The translations under genes and the position numbers were made by a program. The notes beneath the pieces were generated by a model. That model was not told the DNA's origin and did not search any database. It saw only the letters and a program-made list of their open reading frames with translations. A DNA stretch of 13,711 bases from DAIPXZ01 sp036782995 (GTDB taxonomy: Bacteria; Bacillota; Clostridia; Saccharofermentanales; Saccharofermentanaceae). Shown piece after piece: positions 11,878 through 13,711 of the stretch. The number at the start of each line of letters is the position of its first letter. The first letter of the stretch is position 1. Location of the stretch: contig DAIPXZ010000027.1 of the NCBI GenBank assembly GCA_036782995.1, forward strand, positions 1-13,711, written 5' to 3'.

Positions 11878-11952
11878 GTATCGCAACATTAGTTTCTCGG
11901 ATAAACCGTCTGCTATAAATCTTCCATGCGATACGATGAAGTATCCGAGAAA
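11878..11952 (-). promoter_or_regulatory. Two interleaved perfect inverted repeats (pseudoknot-like)
   Basis: Arm a GTATCGCA (11878-11885) pairs with a' TGCGATAC (11927-11934); arm b TTTCTCGGATA (11893-11903) pairs with b' TATCCGAGAAA (11942-11952). The order is a, b, a', b', with 7 bases between a and b and again 7 between a' and b'. In RNA this is an H-type pseudoknot or two competing hairpins; in DNA, two interleaved dyads. It fills the 11841-11986 gap before the HTH gene. Confidence 0.6.
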
Positions 11953-11986
11953 ATAGGTTAATCTTCATTCCCTATTTCTCCCGCCG

Positions 11987-12469
11987 TCATGGTTCTACCG
12001 TCAGCCGGGTAATCGTAGAGCATACTTCGGGGATAACAAACGCCGTAAATCTTGCACCCATCCCCTCCTTCGGACGCGCAGCAAGTGCAACGGACAAAGA
12101 AACATTGTCTATGCCCAGGGGCACAGCGTCGCCAAATATCTCCGCGTGTAATCCATCTTCCAGATAGTACCCACCAGAAGCGCCACACTCGCAGAAAGTC
12201 ATTGTCTTTCCGAGTTTACGCACGTCCTGGCAGTTAGGGCAAAAGATCAGTTTCATTTTTTCTCCTTTTAATACCGAAACTAGATTAGTATTGACCGATT
12301 CTAGCATTTCTATAGTATTATTTGCTAGGAGTATTTCGTCGATTACGGCTTCTGGCATCATAATAGAATGAAGAGGAAACGGGGTTCCTTTCTGAAACCC
12401 CCATTGAATCAGGGCATATCCAGAGTTGTACACCTGTCTTTTAACGGCATCATGTAAGATTCTGCTCAT
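11987..12469 (-). CDS. Fused hypothetical plus zinc-ribbon protein (160 aa) with internal start
   Basis: ATG 12469-12467 overlaps the upstream stop (ATGA). Residues 1-71 are a helical domain of unknown family. From Met72 (ATG 12256-12254) the frame reads MKLIFCPNCQDVRKLGK...CECGASGGYY...VPLGIDN...FTAFVIPEVC, which I recognise as a complete stand-alone family of about 90-aa zinc-ribbon proteins of unknown function. AAGGAG lies six bases before that ATG. No stop separates the two, so both a fusion and an independently started 89-aa product are expected. Confidence 0.7.
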   Translation of the reverse strand: MSRILHDAVKRQVYNSGYALIQWGFQKGTPFPLHSIMMPEAVIDEILLANNTIEMLESVNTNLVSVLKGEKMKLIFCPNCQDVRKLGKTMTFCECGASGGYYLEDGLHAEIFGDAVPLGIDNVSLSVALAARPKEGMGARFTAFVIPEVCSTITRLTVEP

Positions 12470-12657
12470 TCTTCCCTCCTTGCCTTGGCTATGGCGGCGC
12501 GGGCCTGTTTTACCATTTCAGGATCTTCGCTATACACGATGAACTCGCCACCGTCTCCATCGGGGATGGGGTCGTACTTATGCCTGTCCCACACTATGGA
12601 GTAGTGCCGTAACGCTTTCAACGGCCCCGGCGTGTGCTGTGATTGCTTCTCGCTCAT
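12466..12657 (-). CDS. Small HTPGP-type hypothetical protein (63 aa)
   Basis: Start at ATG 12657-12655, eight bases after GGAGGG. The protein begins MSEKQSQHTPGPLKALRHYSI, continues GGEFIVYSEDPEMVKQARAAIAKARR, and resembles the many short phage proteins that open with HTPGP-W/L and end in an Ala-rich helix; their function is not known. Its stop overlaps the next start (ATGA), indicating coupled translation. Confidence 0.65.
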   Translation of the reverse strand: MSEKQSQHTPGPLKALRHYSIVWDRHKYDPIPDGDGGEFIVYSEDPEMVKQARAAIAKARREE

Positions 12658-12696
12658 CAGTCTACCCTCCTTTCCACTCGGTTTCGTCCTTACCAA

Positions 12697-13143
12697 TTAA
12701 ATGACAGTCAACCCCTCGTCCTTCATGGCACCACACTCGCGGTGATCGTGTTTATCACGCCAAGCGCAATTGGGGCTGGGTTCGTATAAGACCCGCATGG
12801 CCTTCTTGATGTCCGTATGCAGTTTGCCGGTTGTATATGACCCATTCGACAGCAGCGCAACGGGCATCCCCGGAAGCTCTGCGAACGTCTCAGCAGAGCA
12901 TATAACCATCTCGCGCCGGTACCTACCCCGGATACGGCGCACGGCATGTTCTCCCCTGGTCTTGGGGAGTTCGTCATCAATGCTCAGCCCCAAGGCGCGA
13001 AGCCATGAAATCGCCGCTTCCTTTGTGCGGAATGCTGTGTGCGGCGTCGCGCCGTCTGTCACCGTGTACCAGTACCCGCAAGTATTCGCGTGCTGTTCAG
13101 GCGTGAGTGCTGCAAGCGTCAGATTCTCATACGTTCTATTCAT
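12697..13143 (-). CDS. Conserved phage-type hypothetical protein (148 aa)
   Basis: ATG 13143-13141 overlaps the upstream stop (ATGA). The N-terminal part (CGYWYTVTDGATPHTAFRTKEAAISWLRALGL) and the middle (RRIRGRYRREMV, LLSNGSYTTGKL) recall a family of phage and prophage hypotheticals with a P-H-T-A-F motif. It looks like a mixed alpha/beta soluble protein; CAWRDKHDHREC near the C-terminus could bind a metal. Function unknown. Confidence 0.65.
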   Translation of the reverse strand: MNRTYENLTLAALTPEQHANTCGYWYTVTDGATPHTAFRTKEAAISWLRALGLSIDDELPKTRGEHAVRRIRGRYRREMVICSAETFAELPGMPVALLSNGSYTTGKLHTDIKKAMRVLYEPSPNCAWRDKHDHRECGAMKDEGLTVI

Positions 13144-13325
13144 TTTATTTCCCCGTTGTCTTGGCGGCGTTGGCCTTCAATAGCTTCCAGGCAATCCCGG
13201 CAAGCTATGTATGTATCCACGGGGCCGCGTTCTCCGGCCCTGATCGCCGTTATGTTGAAGCGGTCTCCGCCGTCACTATCCCCGCAAATTTCACAAGGAC
13301 TCCACACCCGAATCCCCCGGAACAT
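13140..13325 (-). CDS. Small zinc-knuckle protein (61 aa), start uncertain
   Basis: The open frame extends upstream, but that part runs against the well-supported gene 13403-13645 and looks like its shadow. ATG 13325-13323 gives MFRGIRVWSPCEICGDSDGG and a second pair in IACRDCLEA, a CxxC...CxxC zinc knuckle. AAGGA lies about 19 bases upstream, too far, so a start between 13325 and 13402 at a non-ATG codon is possible. The stop overlaps the next ATG. Confidence 0.55.
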   Translation of the reverse strand: MFRGIRVWSPCEICGDSDGGDRFNITAIRAGERGPVDTYIACRDCLEAIEGQRRQDNGEIK

Positions 13326-13402
13326 CTGTTCACGACAATCTTCATATCTGTCCTTCCCGTCCTGCCGACCCGGAGGCCAACAAGACAAATTCAGGCTACT
13401 TG

Positions 13403-13645
13403 CTATTCGCTGCGAGCCTGATTTGCAGCGTTCGCAGTATCCAGTTCGTCGGCACACACGAGCATCGCCTGTGCAACCAGCCGCGCCCGCTCTGGCGGAA
13501 ACGACAAGCGCGACCCTATCGCGCCGTCGTCTGTCTTGTACCGAATCTCGACCATTCCGAGCGCGTCGCGGTCGGGTCCGACCTCCACGCAGTCGCCGTA
13601 CTTGTCGTCCCAAATCTCTCGCATTGTTTCCATGCTGTACCCCAT
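13403..13645 (-). CDS. Small hypothetical protein (80 aa)
   Basis: ATG 13645-13643 follows a strong AGGAGGT. The protein starts MGYSMETMREIWDDKYGD and contains EIRYKTDDGAIGSRLSFPPERARLVAQAMLVCADEL, a beta-strand/helix arrangement of a type seen in phage hypotheticals. No family name can be given. Its start is about 15 bases from the attC-like arm at 13661, again at a cassette-like edge. Confidence 0.65.
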   Translation of the reverse strand: MGYSMETMREIWDDKYGDCVEVGPDRDALGMVEIRYKTDDGAIGSRLSFPPERARLVAQAMLVCADELDTANAANQARSE

Positions 13646-13660
13646 GTCATACCTCCTGCG

Positions 13661-13711
13661 AACAACCGCATTCAGGGCGACTCGCTACCGCTCGCGCCTG
13701 ATGCGGGGCGT
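13661..13711 (+). repeat. attC-like site cut by the window end
   Basis: GCGAAC runs into AACCGC; L'' CGCATTCAGGGCG (13667-13679) pairs with L' CGCCTGATGCG (13695-13705), with one T unpaired in the left arm, and the last bases GGGCGT are those that normally precede the R' core GTT. R' itself would start at the final bases and continue outside. R'' is a poor match (TGCGAAC). Confidence 0.5.

Noticed and set aside
13326..13613. N-terminal extension of the 13140-13325 gene
   Set aside because: Arg-rich shadow of the 13403-13645 gene, which has a strong SD and normal composition.
1..13711. CRISPR array, insertion sequence, integrase gene
   Set aside because: No regularly spaced direct repeats, transposase or integrase motifs were seen on either strand.

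Overview
The window looks like part of a mobile element, most likely a temperate phage, prophage or phage-plasmid of an uncultured bacterium. Evidence: almost all genes are small and on the minus strand, packed with ATGA or few-base overlaps; Shine-Dalgarno (SD) sites are canonical (GGAGG or AAGGAG); the only recognisable enzymes are phage accessory or recombination functions. No capsid, terminase, integrase, tRNA or rRNA gene is visible, so the host cannot be named from sequence alone.

Layout, in window order (transcription mostly right to left). (a) 1-2112 is visibly GC-rich. It holds small hypothetical genes separated by about 60-bp imperfect palindromes that look like integron attC sites (690-748, 1126-1183, 1795-1855, and a degenerate one near 1562-1600). 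It ends at a 106-bp AT-rich inverted repeat (2143-2248). (b) 2266-9295 is more AT-rich and is the phage-like core. Reading leftwards it holds a DenV-like glycosylase-type protein, small membrane and Cys-knuckle proteins, an ASCH-like protein, an unknown protein with internal repeats, a probable single-strand annealing protein, a DUF2800/PD-(D/E)XK nuclease, a class I methyltransferase and three small proteins. (c) 9300-10809 is again GC-rich and cassette-like, with a well-matched attC at 9937-9990 and a weaker one at 10737-10809. (d) 10810-11990 is a control-like region: short ORFs, hairpins, a promoter overlapped by a 27-bp palindrome, the only plus-strand gene (a four-knuckle zinc-type protein), an HTH protein and an interleaved pair of perfect inverted repeats. 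(e) 11987-13711 is a tight minus-strand operon of small proteins ending at a partial attC-like site cut by the window edge.

How the genes may work together: nuclease plus annealing protein form a recombination pair resembling a Red or RecET module, with the methyltransferase overlapping the nuclease gene. The 11.0-12.0 kb segment may be a regulatory switch. The flanks look like a cluster of attC sites without an integrase (CALIN-like). The best-preserved attC-like sites appear to point along the plus strand while the genes beside them lie on the minus strand, which is unusual. Functional names rest on motif recognition by eye; no database search was run.
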